DNA of 64,000 nucleotides, taken from contig NZ_JAJLJH010000001.1 of the NCBI RefSeq assembly GCF_023231945.1, positions 1,860,001-1,924,000 of the forward strand, given 5' to 3'. Positions 1 through 10,234 of this stretch are shown here, piece after piece; position 1 is the stretch's first letter; the number at the start of each line of letters is the position of its first letter. The notes under the pieces are model-generated. The model was given only the letters and a program-made list of their open reading frames with translations, searched no databases and was not told the origin of the DNA. The translations under genes and the position numbers were made by a program. The DNA is from Scleromatobacter humisilvae. Its GTDB lineage: Bacteria; Pseudomonadota; Gammaproteobacteria; Burkholderiales; Burkholderiaceae_C.

Positions 1-491
1 ACCAGCTTCTTCCAGAACGAGGTCGCCGCCGGCCTGGTCTTGGCGTCGTAGATCTCGGCGGGGATGCCGATCATCGCCGGGCCCGACATCGTCGCCCCGG
101 CGAGCGACTGCCCATCGTTGAGCGCCTTGTTGGCCGCGCCGACCATCGAGCTGCGCTTGGCGACGTTGGAGAACACGGTGCGCGGGCCGTCGCGGTAGAT
201 CGCGGCCGCGATCTTGACCGTCTCGCCGAAGATCGGCTCGCGGTCGAACGGGAAGTCCTTCCAGGTGCCGTCGCTGGCCCGCGCGCTGAAGGTGGTGGGC
301 AGCGTCACGTCGCCCACGTGGGGCAGCAACACGTAGCCGAAGGCCTCGGGGATCCAGTCGACGAGGCGGCGCACGGTCATCTTGTCGCTGGCGAAGCGGC
401 CGATGGCGATCTCGATCTCCAGGTCGCGCCGGTCGCCCTCACCCAGTTGCGAGATGGCGCGCTGGATGTCTTCAGTGGAAACGTTCAGCAT
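1..491 (-). CDS. Hypothetical protein, 3' part beyond window
   Basis: The first 163 codons of a minus-strand gene are visible and the C-terminus lies outside the left edge. The start is an ATG opening MLNVSTEDIQRAISQLGEGD. The visible part has an acidic helical N-terminus followed by a mixed region rich in small residues and no transmembrane segment or signal peptide. I do not recognise a family. The next gene upstream on the same strand (M16 peptidase) ends 28 bases before this start, so the two may be co-transcribed. The GC-rich third codon positions support coding. The function is unknown. Confidence 0.6.
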   Translation of the reverse strand, partial: MLNVSTEDIQRAISQLGEGDRRDLEIEIAIGRFASDKMTVRRLVDWIPEAFGYVLLPHVGDVTLPTTFSARASDGTWKDFPFDREPIFGETVKIAAAIYRDGPRTVFSNVAKRSSMVGAANKALNDGQSLAGATMSGPAMIGIPAEIYDAKTRPAATSFWKKL

Positions 492-519
492 GGCAAGGCG
501 GATCAGTGGACCGACAAAA

Positions 520-1848
520 TCAATGCACGATGGTCGCACGCCGCGCGCGGGCCGTCGCCCGCGCGCGGGGCGCCGGCGCCGACACGAGTTCGCGCAGCCG
601 CTCGCCCGTCAGCGCGCCCAGCTTGCCCGCGATGGCCAGCACCGGCGGCGCCGAAAGCATGCGCGCAAAGGCCTCGCGCACCTGGTCGGCCGACACGCCC
701 TCGACGCGCGCGCGCAGCTCCTCGGGCGAGCGCACGCGGCCGTGCACGAACAGGTCCAGCGCGGCGTCTTCCACGCGGCGCACCGGGCGCTCCTGCGCGC
801 GCATCCGGCGCACGGCGATCTGGTTGCGGGCGCGTTCGAGGTCGATCGCGCCGACCGACGCGGCGTGCGACTGCAGCAGCCGGTGCGTCTCGCGCAGCAG
901 CTCGTCGACCTTGTCCGGCGTGGTCGACGCCTCGATCACGAACTGCCCGCAGGCCTCCATGATGTCGGCCGAGCACGCGGCGTAGTAGACGAGGCCGCGG
1001 CGCTCGCGGATCTCGTTCATCAGCGGCGAGCTCATGCCCTCGCCGAACAATGCGGCGGCCACGCTGGCGGCGGGCTGGTCGTCCTTCATCGAGGCGATCG
1101 GATAGCCCAGCACGACGTGGCTCTGGCTGCAGCCGGCCAGCCGGTTGGCCTTGACGCCGCCCAGCCACGCCGGCGCCTCCATCGAGTGCGCGCCGCCGGC
1201 GGGCATGTCGCCGAACGCGGCCTCGGCCTCGCGCACGATGGCGTCGTGGTCGACGTTGCCGGCCACGCCGACGACGACGTTGGCGCCGCTGTATTGCTGC
1301 CCGACGTAGGCCAGCAGCTCGTCGCGCGTGAAGCGCTCGATGTTGCGGCGCGTCCCGATCACGGCCTGCGCCATCGGATGCGCGCCGTAGCAGAGCTTGT
1401 CGAACTGGCGGAACGCGGTCGACATCGGGTCTTCCTCGTCCTCGAGATATTCCTGCAGGATCACCTGGCGCTCGCGTTCGAGCTCGGCGGCCGGGAACGT
1501 GGGCCGGCGCACGATGTCGCCCAGCATGCGCACGAATTCGACGGCGTCGCGCGCCATTCCGCTGAGGTGGTAGGCGGTGTGGTCCTTGTCGGTGTGCGCG
1601 TTGACCTCGGCGCCCAGGCGTTCGGCGTCGATGTTGATCTTCGCGGCGTCGCGCGTGGTCGTGCCCTTGAACGCCATGTGCTCGACGACGTGGCTGATGC
1701 CGTTCAGGCGGGCGCTCTCGTGGCCCGAGCCGGTGCGCACGAACACGCTGGCGCTCGCGCTGGCGAGCCACGGCATGTGGATGGTGACGACACGCACGCC
1801 GTTGGCGAGCGTCGTGAGGCGGGTGTCCTGGCTGTCCGGAAATTGCAT
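520..1848 (-). CDS. M16 family zinc metallopeptidase (442 aa)
   Basis: Predicted insulinase/pitrilysin-type peptidase of the small bacterial processing-peptidase-like class. The inverted zinc motif HVVEH is at residues 53-57 and the downstream acidic helix (QVILQEYLEDEED) supplies the third ligand, so the N-terminal M16 domain looks active. A second, non-catalytic M16 domain follows, giving about the usual 420-450 residues. I chose the ATG at 1848 (MQFPDSQ) because the homologous region LTTLANGVRVVT starts about ten residues later and no better start lies upstream. There is no signal peptide. It is divergent from the binding-protein gene at 1960. Family assignment is firm; the substrate is unknown. 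Confidence 0.9.
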   Translation of the reverse strand: MQFPDSQDTRLTTLANGVRVVTIHMPWLASASASVFVRTGSGHESARLNGISHVVEHMAFKGTTTRDAAKINIDAERLGAEVNAHTDKDHTAYHLSGMARDAVEFVRMLGDIVRRPTFPAAELERERQVILQEYLEDEEDPMSTAFRQFDKLCYGAHPMAQAVIGTRRNIERFTRDELLAYVGQQYSGANVVVGVAGNVDHDAIVREAEAAFGDMPAGGAHSMEAPAWLGGVKANRLAGCSQSHVVLGYPIASMKDDQPAASVAAALFGEGMSSPLMNEIRERRGLVYYAACSADIMEACGQFVIEASTTPDKVDELLRETHRLLQSHAASVGAIDLERARNQIAVRRMRAQERPVRRVEDAALDLFVHGRVRSPEELRARVEGVSADQVREAFARMLSAPPVLAIAGKLGALTGERLRELVSAPAPRARATARARRATIVH

Positions 1849-1959
1849 GCCCCCATTGTCGGCGACCGGCGCGGCCGGCCCTCCGCGCAGGGGCTTGACG
1901 CTTTCCGCACTCGACGGTGGCTCGTATGATGGCCCGCGTCCTCCTGCCACGGATCCCCC

Positions 1960-2973
1960 ATGCCAACCATCAAGCTCGCCCTGTTCGCCACGCTGCTCGC
2001 CGCCAGCGTGGCCGCGCACGCCCTCGACAAGGTCGTCTTCGCCACCAACTGGAAGGCCCAGGCCGCGCACGGCGGCTTCTACCAGGCGGTGGCCGACGGC
2101 ACGTACAAGCGCTACGGCCTCGACGTCGAGATCCGCCAGGGCGGTCCGCAGGTCAACAACCGCCCGCTGCTGCCCGCCGGCCGCATCGATTTCCTGATGA
2201 CGGGCAACCTGCTGCACAGCTTCGACAACGTCAAGAATGGCGTGCCGGTGATCGCGGTGGCGGCGATGTTCCAGAAGGATCCGCAGGCGCTGATCGCGCA
2301 CCCGGACGCCGGCTATGCCAGGTTCGAGGACCTGGCCAGGTCGCCCACGATCTACGTCGCCAAGGACGCCCAGTTCTCGTGGTGGCAGTGGCTCAAGGCC
2401 GACTACGCGTTCAAGGACGAATCGCTGCGCCCGTACAACTACAACGTCGGCCCGTTCCTCGCCGACAAGAAGAGCCTGCAGCAAGGCTACGCGGTGGAAG
2501 AGCCGATCACCATCGCCAGGCAGGGCGGCTTCAAGCCCGCGGTGTTCCTGCTCGCCGACCACGGCTACAGCACCTATTCGACGACGATCGAGGCGCGCAC
2601 CGACACGGTCAGGAACAAGCCCGACCTCGTCAAGCGCTTCGTCGAGGCCTCCATCGTCGGCTGGAACAACTACCTCTACGGCGACCGCAAGGCCGCCGAC
2701 GCGCTCATCAAGCAGGACAACCCCGAGATGACCGACGACCTCATCGCGCAGAGCCTGCAGCTGATGAAGGACATGGGCATCGTCGACTCGGGCGACGCCC
2801 AGACGCTGGGCATCGGCGCGATGAAGCCCGAGCGCGTGAAGGACTTCTACGACAAGATGGTGCGCGCCGGGCTCTACAAGGCCGGCGACGTCGACCTGTC
2901 CAAGGTGGCGACGACGCAGTTCGTCAACCAGGGCGTGGGCGTCGACTTGCGAAAGAAGCTGACGGGCCGCTAG
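1960..2973 (+). CDS. ABC transporter substrate-binding protein, NMT1/THI5-like (337 aa)
   Basis: Periplasmic binding protein of the NMT1/SsuA-like family. Residues 1-22 form a signal peptide ending in AHA. The mature start (VVFATNWKAQAAHGGFYQAV) resembles pyrimidine-precursor, nitrate or sulfonate binding proteins, and the remaining sequence follows the two-lobe fold. The usual ATPase and permease genes are absent on either side, so it must work with components encoded elsewhere or serve as an orphan sensor. Its stop codon overlaps the 3' end of the convergent glutathione transferase by 4 bases. The ligand cannot be told from sequence; a thiamine-precursor-type ligand is one possibility. Confidence 0.88.
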   Translation: MPTIKLALFATLLAASVAAHALDKVVFATNWKAQAAHGGFYQAVADGTYKRYGLDVEIRQGGPQVNNRPLLPAGRIDFLMTGNLLHSFDNVKNGVPVIAVAAMFQKDPQALIAHPDAGYARFEDLARSPTIYVAKDAQFSWWQWLKADYAFKDESLRPYNYNVGPFLADKKSLQQGYAVEEPITIARQGGFKPAVFLLADHGYSTYSTTIEARTDTVRNKPDLVKRFVEASIVGWNNYLYGDRKAADALIKQDNPEMTDDLIAQSLQLMKDMGIVDSGDAQTLGIGAMKPERVKDFYDKMVRAGLYKAGDVDLSKVATTQFVNQGVGVDLRKKLTGR

Positions 2974-3602
2974 AGCGACATCGACGCCCGCGGCGCCATC
3001 GCCGCGCGCCAGCGCTGCAGATGCGGATGCTCGTCGCCCGGCTTGACCTTGACGACGCGCGCGAAGTCGACGGCCACCACGGCGGTGATGTCGGCGACGC
3101 TGAAGCGATCGGTCGCGACGAACTCGCGTGCGGCCAGATGCTCGTTCAGCACCTCGAAGAAGCGCTGCACGCGCGCGCGGCCGCGTTCCGCGAGCGCGGG
3201 GATCTGCGCGTAGTCGACCGGCCCGGGCAAGGCGCGGTTGGCCATCGCCGGCGAACCGTTGCGCAGCGCCTCGGCGATGGCCATCAGGCCCTCGAACTCG
3301 ATGCGCCAGTTCCAGCTCGCGACATCGGCCTTCTCCGCCGGCGCGACGCCCAACAGCGGCGGCTGCGGAAAGCGCGCCTCGACCCAGGCGGCGATCGCGG
3401 CGTTGTCCGTCAGCAGCAGGCCGTCGTCGGTCCGCAACGCCGGCACGGTGCAGCGCGGATTGATGCGACGGTAGGCCTCGCCCATCTGCTCGTTGGTGCG
3501 CAGGTCGATCTGCACGGTCTCGTGCGCGACGCCCTTCTCGGCCAGCAGGATGCGGGCGCGGCGTGGGCTCGGCGCCGTGGCGCAGTCGTAGAGCGTGATC
3601 AT
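2970..3602 (-). CDS. Glutathione S-transferase family protein (210 aa)
   Basis: Cytosolic GST with an N-terminal thioredoxin-like domain (about residues 1-78, starting MITLYDCATAPSPRRAR, cis-proline in TVPAL at Pro54) and an all-helical C-terminal domain containing the family signature around DRFSVADITA. Such enzymes conjugate glutathione to electrophiles or carry out thiol chemistry. The start overlaps the stop of the upstream GST gene by 4 bases, so the two form a translationally coupled pair. The glutathione-contacting acidic/serine pair after the cis-proline reads TDN here. The substrate is unknown. Confidence 0.92.
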   Translation of the reverse strand: MITLYDCATAPSPRRARILLAEKGVAHETVQIDLRTNEQMGEAYRRINPRCTVPALRTDDGLLLTDNAAIAAWVEARFPQPPLLGVAPAEKADVASWNWRIEFEGLMAIAEALRNGSPAMANRALPGPVDYAQIPALAERGRARVQRFFEVLNEHLAAREFVATDRFSVADITAVVAVDFARVVKVKPGDEHPHLQRWRAAMAPRASMSL

Positions 3603-4471
3603 CGTGGGGCCACCTTGTCCTGTGTGTGGGTGTCGAAGTCGCTCGCGTCATGGCGCTCGTGCAACTGGCTGGCCGGATCGCCGAACACGCGGTTGACCAT
3701 GCGGCCGCGCTTGACGGCGGGCCGCTGCGCGATCGCGTCGGTCCAGCGCACGACGTTGGCGTAGGCCTGCACGTCCAGGAACACGCCCGCCTCGTACAGC
3801 AGGCCCTTCACGAGGCTGCCGTACCAGGGCCAGATCGCCATGTCGGCAATTGTGTAGTCGTCGCCCGCCATGTACGCGCGATCGGCAAGGTGGCGATCGA
3901 GCACGTCGAGCTGGCGCTTGACCTCCATCGCGTAGCGATCGATGGCGTACTCGATCTTCTCCGGCGCGTAGGCGTAGAAGTGCCCGAAGCCGCCGCCGAG
4001 GAACGGCGCGCTGCCCATCTGCCAGAAAAGCCACGACAGGCACTCCGCGCGCGCGGCGCCGCCGGCCGGCAGGAACGCGCCGAACTTCTCCGCCAGGTGC
4101 AGCAGGATCGCGCCCGACTCGAACACGCGAACCGGTTGCGGGCCGCTGCGATCCACCAGCGCCGGGATCTTGGAATTCGGATTGGCCGCGACGAAGCCGC
4201 TGCCGAACTGGTCACCCTCGTTGATGCGGATCAGCCAGGCGTCGTACTCGGCGCCGCGATGCCCGAGCGCCAGCAGCTCCTCCAGCATCACCGTCACCTT
4301 GACGCCGTTGGGCGTGGCCAGCGAATAGAGCTGCAGCGGGTGCCGGCCGACGGGCAGATCCTTGTCGTGCGTCGCGCCGGCGATCGGCCGATTGATGTTG
4401 GCGAAGCGGCCGCCGTTGTCCTTGTTCCAGGTCCAGACGGTGGGCGGCACGTAAGGGGACGAATCGTTCAT
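3599..4471 (-). CDS. yghU: YghU-type glutathione S-transferase (290 aa)
   Basis: Similar throughout to the E. coli YghU/YfcG class of disulfide-bond reductase GSTs. It has the long N-terminal arm (tryptophan-rich TVWTWNKDNGGRFANINRP), the thioredoxin-like stretch with LATPNGVKV and NSKIPAL, and the helical domain with IADMAIWPWYG. Enzymes of this class bind two glutathione molecules and reduce disulfides; they lack the usual catalytic Tyr/Ser/Cys. Length matches the family (about 288). It is the first gene of a two-gene unit with the smaller GST, overlapping it by 4 bases, which suggests a shared thiol or detoxification role. Confidence 0.93.
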   Translation of the reverse strand: MNDSSPYVPPTVWTWNKDNGGRFANINRPIAGATHDKDLPVGRHPLQLYSLATPNGVKVTVMLEELLALGHRGAEYDAWLIRINEGDQFGSGFVAANPNSKIPALVDRSGPQPVRVFESGAILLHLAEKFGAFLPAGGAARAECLSWLFWQMGSAPFLGGGFGHFYAYAPEKIEYAIDRYAMEVKRQLDVLDRHLADRAYMAGDDYTIADMAIWPWYGSLVKGLLYEAGVFLDVQAYANVVRWTDAIAQRPAVKRGRMVNRVFGDPASQLHERHDASDFDTHTQDKVAPR

Positions 4472-4537
4472 GCAGGCAGTCTCCAGGCTGAGCCGCGAAG
4501 GTAACCGAGACGCGGACGACGTGTCGGCAACGCGGGA

Positions 4538-5422
4538 TCAGGCCGCCCGACGCCGGCTGCCGATCATGACCAGCCCCACCCCCGACAGGATCACCGCCAT
4601 CCCGGCGATCATGGGCGTGCTGACCGTCTCGCCAACGAACAGCACCCCCAGTCCCACCGCCACCACCGGGTTGACGTAGGCGTAGCTGGTGGCCAGCGCC
4701 GGCCGCGAATGGCCGATGACGTAGACGAACGCGGTGTAGGCGACGAGCGATCCGAAGACGACCAGGTAGGCGAGCGCGAGCCAGGCGGACAGCGGCACCG
4801 TCGCCACGTCGAGGCGCTCGCCGTGCAGCGCCGCCATCGCGACCAGGCTCGTCCCGCCGCCCACCATCTGCACGGCCGCGGACATCGGCCCCTTGGGCAG
4901 GTCGAGCCGCGGCTGCAGCACCGTGGCGCCGGCCCACGACGCGCCCGCGATGAACAGCACCGCGACATAGGCGGGGCTCGCGGCGGCGTGCAGGTCGAGG
5001 TTCAGCAGTCCCATGCCGGCCAGGCCCAGGCCGATGCCCAGCCATTCGAGCAGGCGCGGCCGCACGCCGAACAGGCCCCACGCGAACAGCACCGCGAAGA
5101 CCGGCGTGCCCGCGATGATCAGCGCGGCCAGGCCGGACGGCACGCGGGTCTCGGCCACGCACACGAAGCCGTTGCCCAGGCCCATCATCATGAAGCCGAT
5201 CAACGCGCCGTTGCGCCATTGCCGCCACGTCGGCCACGGCGCGCCGCGCAACTTCAGGAACGCGAGCAGGATCGGCCCGGCGCAGAAGTTGCGGATCGCC
5301 GAGGAGATCAGCGGCGGAATGCCGTCGACGACGAAGTGGATGGCCAGGTAGGTCGAGCCCCAGACGACGTAGACGATGGCCAGGCAGAGGACGAGCAGCG
5401 GGGAGCGCGAGGTGTTCGGCAT
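4538..5422 (-). CDS. yedA: EamA/DMT-superfamily permease, YedA-like (294 aa)
   Basis: Drug/metabolite transporter with ten predicted transmembrane helices formed by two EamA repeats. Typical signatures are the first helix VVWGSTYLAIHF and the second-repeat end AYVNPVVAVGLGVLFVGE. Proteins of this group export small metabolites or amino acids. The ATG at 5422 (MPNTSRSP) is directly followed by the first membrane helix, and no stronger start is seen upstream. It lies between the GST pair and katG, all on the same strand, but 83 bases and a strong inverted repeat separate it from katG, so co-transcription with katG is doubtful. The substrate is unknown. Confidence 0.9.
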   Translation of the reverse strand: MPNTSRSPLLVLCLAIVYVVWGSTYLAIHFVVDGIPPLISSAIRNFCAGPILLAFLKLRGAPWPTWRQWRNGALIGFMMMGLGNGFVCVAETRVPSGLAALIIAGTPVFAVLFAWGLFGVRPRLLEWLGIGLGLAGMGLLNLDLHAAASPAYVAVLFIAGASWAGATVLQPRLDLPKGPMSAAVQMVGGGTSLVAMAALHGERLDVATVPLSAWLALAYLVVFGSLVAYTAFVYVIGHSRPALATSYAYVNPVVAVGLGVLFVGETVSTPMIAGMAVILSGVGLVMIGSRRRAA

Positions 5423-5449
5423 GGAGCGCCGAGTGGAACAGAAACGCGC

Positions 5450-5491
5450 CGGCCCTTGCCGGCCGCGGACTACTCCACGGTGCAAGGGCCG
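5450..5491 (-). terminator. Candidate katG terminator hairpin
   Basis: Perfect 10-base arms at 5450-5459 and 5482-5491 with a 22-base loop lie just after the katG stop codon in the direction of katG transcription. A short run containing TTTCTGTT follows on the minus strand. The T-tract is weak, so this may be a terminator or an mRNA 3'-end stabilising hairpin. Confidence 0.45.
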
Positions 5492-5505
5492 TCCGATGGC
5501 AATGC

Positions 5506-7770
<2,265 letters not shown>

Positions 7771-7795
7771 TCATCCCTCCTTGGCTATTGCGCCA

Positions 7796-7832
7796 ATTCA
7801 TCCTTTCGAACTAGTCGATAGCTAAAATCTTT
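7796..7832 (-). promoter_or_regulatory. Possible OxyR-binding site upstream of katG
   Basis: OxyR sites contain four tetramers, ATAG-N7-CTAT-N7-ATAG-N7-CTAT. In this register the tetramers read ATTC (7796), CGAA (7807), ATAG (7818) and CTTT (7829), 11 of 16 positions, with a good second half. A further CTAT lies one 11-base step outside at 7785. Distance to the katG start (98-134 bases) is plausible for an activator site. The first half is weak, so this is only a candidate. Confidence 0.35.
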
Positions 7833-7953
7833 CATGTCTTGCTCGGCCATTGACTTGGCCCCACGAGACATTCGGTGCCTGCGACCAAGCCCGAAGCCGC
7901 GCGCCGGCCTCGATTGCCTAGACTGCAGGCCGTCGTCGTCACCGGAGTCTCTC

Positions 7954-9243
7954 GTGCCCGCCTTTTCCCGACTGCCAGCCTGGATTGCCGCGATGGTCGT
8001 GGCCGCTGCCGCCAGCGTCCTCCCCGCCGCGCGCGCCGCCGACACGCCCACGGCAACGGCGACGGCGGCCGCCAGCCGCCTCGACGACATCCTCGCCCGC
8101 GGCGTGCTGCGCGTGGGCACCACCGGCGACTACAAACCGTTCAGCTACCGCGTCGGCAACGGCGAGTTCATCGGCCTGGACATCGCGCTCGCCGCCGACC
8201 TCGCGAAGTCGCTGGGCGTCAAGCTGCAACTGGTGCCCACGACGTGGGGCGCGCTGATGTCCGACCTTGGGGACGACCGCTTCGATCTCGCGATGGGCGG
8301 CGTCTCCGTCTCGCTGGAGCGCCAGAAGAAGGCCTGGTTCTCGCTGCCCTACCTGCGCGACGGCAAGACGCCGATCGCGCGCTGCGAGGATGCGCGCAAG
8401 TACCAGACCCTGGCCGACATCGACCGCCCCGACGTGCGCCTGATCGTCAACCCGGGCGGCACCAACGAGCGCTTCGCGCGCGCACAGGCCCCGCACGCGA
8501 CGCTGACGGTGTTTCCCGACAACGTGGCGATCTTCGACCGCATCGCCGCCGGCGAGGCCGACGTGATGATCACCGACGCGATCGAGGCCCGCCTGCAGCA
8601 GCGCCTGCATCCGAAGCTGTGCGCGATCCATCCCGAGGCGCCGTTCGACTTCTCCGAGAAGGCCGTGCTGCTGCCGCGCGACGCCGCGCTGAAGGCCTAC
8701 GTCGACCAATGGCTGCACCAGGCCGTCGAGAGCGGCGCGTTCGCGCGCGCCAACGAGCAGTGGCTGGGGTATCCATGGGGCATCGAGTCGCTGCGCACGC
8801 TGATCGACGCGCGCCTGCTGCTGGCGCCCGATGTCGCGCAGTTCAAGTGGAACCATCACCTCCCGATCGAGGACCTGCCGCGCGAGGCCGAGGTCATCGC
8901 GGCGCTCGGTCGCCAGGCGAGCGCCCTGGGCGTGCCGCAGCCCTGGGCCGAGGCGTTCTTCCGCGCCCAGATCGAGGCATCCAAGACGGCCCAGAACGAG
9001 CTGTTCCAGGGTTGGGACGTGTTCAAGCGCGGCCAGTTTCCCGACGCGCCGGATCTCGTCACGGTGACGCGCCCGAAGCTCGACCGGCTCACCGACCAGT
9101 TGCTGCACGCGCTGGCCGAGAACTGGCCCGTGCTGAGCGATCCGACGCGGCGCGAGGACGTCCTGCGCGCGATGCATCCGATGCAGGCCGAGGATCTCAG
9201 CGCCAAGGCGGTCACCCAGGCGATCGCGCCGCTGGGTCGCTGA
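7954..9243 (+). CDS. Periplasmic cyclohexadienyl dehydratase-chorismate mutase fusion (429 aa)
   Basis: Two enzymes in one chain. After a signal peptide (about residues 1-29, ending ARAAD) comes a solute-binding-like domain (about 45-265: GVLRVGTTGDYKPFSYR, DLAMGGVSVSLERQK) of the PheC cyclohexadienyl dehydratase type. Residues about 278-429 (ARLLLAPDVAQFKWNHHLPI, PREAEVIAAL, FFRAQIEASKTAQN) match the secreted AroQ-gamma chorismate mutase. Together they would turn chorismate to prephenate and then to phenylpyruvate or phenylalanine in the periplasm. I chose GTG 7954 because GGAG sits 6 bases upstream and it places the signal peptide at the N-terminus; an ATG at 7834 lacks a ribosome site. It is divergent from katG. 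Domain calls are by recognition; activity is inferred. Confidence 0.85.
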   Translation: MPAFSRLPAWIAAMVVAAAASVLPAARAADTPTATATAAASRLDDILARGVLRVGTTGDYKPFSYRVGNGEFIGLDIALAADLAKSLGVKLQLVPTTWGALMSDLGDDRFDLAMGGVSVSLERQKKAWFSLPYLRDGKTPIARCEDARKYQTLADIDRPDVRLIVNPGGTNERFARAQAPHATLTVFPDNVAIFDRIAAGEADVMITDAIEARLQQRLHPKLCAIHPEAPFDFSEKAVLLPRDAALKAYVDQWLHQAVESGAFARANEQWLGYPWGIESLRTLIDARLLLAPDVAQFKWNHHLPIEDLPREAEVIAALGRQASALGVPQPWAEAFFRAQIEASKTAQNELFQGWDVFKRGQFPDAPDLVTVTRPKLDRLTDQLLHALAENWPVLSDPTRREDVLRAMHPMQAEDLSAKAVTQAIAPLGR

Positions 9244-9255
9244 GCAACGGGAAAT

Positions 9256-9280
9256 AAAAAAGCAGCCGGCTGGCTGCTTT
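9256..9280. terminator. Bidirectional rho-independent terminator
   Basis: A perfect 8-base stem (arms 9260-9267 and 9272-9279, loop GGCT) lies between two convergent genes. On the minus strand it is followed by a run of T (9256-9261), giving a classic terminator for the PEP-CTERM gene. On the plus strand it ends in TTT and would serve the dehydratase-mutase gene less strongly. Confidence 0.85.
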
Positions 9281-9325
9281 CTGGCGGGTGCCTGGCGCCG
9301 AGGGCGCCGGGCAGGTGGCGCTGGC

Positions 9326-9904
9326 TCAGTCGCGAGCGCGGCGCTTGACCAGGAAGCCCATCAGGCCGAGGCCGGCGAGCAGCAGGGCCATGTTGGCGGG
9401 TTCGGGAACGGCCGGCAGCGGGCCGGTGTCGCCAGGAGCCTGGAGCGTCACGTTGAAGGCCGTGCCGATCATCGTCGCGGGCGAACCGGCGATCTCGAAG
9501 AAGTACGTGCCTGCCGGCAGGCCCGAGAACGTCGTGTTGACGATGGTGCCACCGAACGTGAACACGGTGCCTGCCAGCGCGCCCGGCGTGCCCGAGTCAC
9601 CCGTCGACGTGCCGTTGTACAGCGAGAACGAGGCGCTGCCGTCGACCGTCGGGCCCAGGTACGTGTTGGCCGAGACGTTCAGGTCCGTCGTGCTGTCCAG
9701 CATGAAGTTGTAGACGTAGTCGAAGCTGCTCGTGTACGTCGGCTGGATGTCGGCCTGGACGGCGCTGTACAGATCGGGGCCGAGATCGGCGCCGTTCGCG
9801 ATGGGGTTGCCACCGGCGTCGTACAGCACGCCGATCGTGGCGGCGGAAGCTGCGCTGCCGGCCAGAGCCAGTGCGAGCGCAACGAGGGGAGTGGTCAGTT
9901 TCAT
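9326..9904 (-). CDS. PEP-CTERM sorting domain protein (192 aa)
   Basis: Exported protein carrying a C-terminal exosortase sorting signal. It has an N-terminal signal peptide (residues 1-21, ending ASA), a beta-rich, threonine/serine-rich, cysteine-free body with the FDYVYNFML stretch seen in FxDxA-type PEP-CTERM proteins, then VPEP at 166-169, a hydrophobic helix and a final KRRARD cluster. In known systems the exosortase cleaves at this signal, and such proteins are linked to exopolysaccharide or floc formation. The start has a good ribosome site (AGGAGA). A sigma-54-like promoter lies about 66 bases upstream. The exosortase is not in the window. Confidence 0.93.
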   Translation of the reverse strand: MKLTTPLVALALALAGSAASAATIGVLYDAGGNPIANGADLGPDLYSAVQADIQPTYTSSFDYVYNFMLDSTTDLNVSANTYLGPTVDGSASFSLYNGTSTGDSGTPGALAGTVFTFGGTIVNTTFSGLPAGTYFFEIAGSPATMIGTAFNVTLQAPGDTGPLPAVPEPANMALLLAGLGLMGFLVKRRARD

Positions 9905-9969
9905 GGAAGTCTTCTCCTAGCGATTGAGGGTATGGCCGAGCTATCGGGATCGAATTGCCTGTAACCCAT

Positions 9970-9985
9970 TGCAACCCTCGTTCCC
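9970..9985 (-). promoter_or_regulatory. Sigma-54 (RpoN)-like promoter of the PEP-CTERM gene
   Basis: Read on the minus strand the site is GGGAACGAGGGTTGCA. Against the -24/-12 consensus (TGGCACG-N4-TTGCW) it keeps GG at -24 and GC at -12 exactly 12 bases apart and differs only at the first and fourth positions. It is about 66 bases upstream of the start codon at 9904. PEP-CTERM genes in EPS-forming betaproteobacteria have been linked to RpoN with the PrsK/PrsR two-component pair, so the position makes sense. No enhancer site was identified. Confidence 0.5.
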
Positions 9986-10134
9986 ACGCTCGTCAATCGA
10001 CGGCATATCGCTTACCCCTACCATGTTTTGGGGGTGTCCCAGGGCGATCGAGCCCGCCTGCTCTGCCTTTCTGCTCATCAGTAAGCCGATTTTTCGCTGC
10101 AAACCCTGGTTAGGCGCCGACGCCTGCCGCCGTA

Positions 10135-10163
10135 TTCTCATGAACCCTGTGGGGACATATAAT
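10135..10163 (+). promoter_or_regulatory. Possible sigma-70 promoter inside the repeat-rich intergenic region
   Basis: A perfect TATAAT (10158-10163) is preceded after 17 bases by TTCTCA (10135-10140), which matches four of six -35 positions. Transcription would run into the hairpin cluster and toward the peptidase gene, giving a leader of about 700 bases or an independent RNA. Confidence 0.35.
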
Positions 10164-10234
10164 TTTGCTGCATTGCATCAATAACAACGCCATGCGTCGC
10201 CATCGCGACGGCGATTTGCGCCACCGGCGAATTG

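Noticed and set aside
382-1929. Long plus-strand open frame opposite the M16 peptidase gene
   Set aside because: Arginine- and histidine-rich translation without family similarity; it is the antisense shadow of a gene with clear M16 motifs, as expected in high-GC DNA.
1895-1930. TTGACG and TATGAT before the NMT1-type gene as a promoter
   Set aside because: The two hexamers are separated by 24 bases, too far for a sigma-70 promoter; no alternative -35 was convincing.
1849-3651. N-terminal extension of the M16 peptidase frame by about 600 residues
   Set aside because: The extension is antisense to the NMT1 and GST genes and has no similarity; the peptidase family begins at the ATG at 1848.
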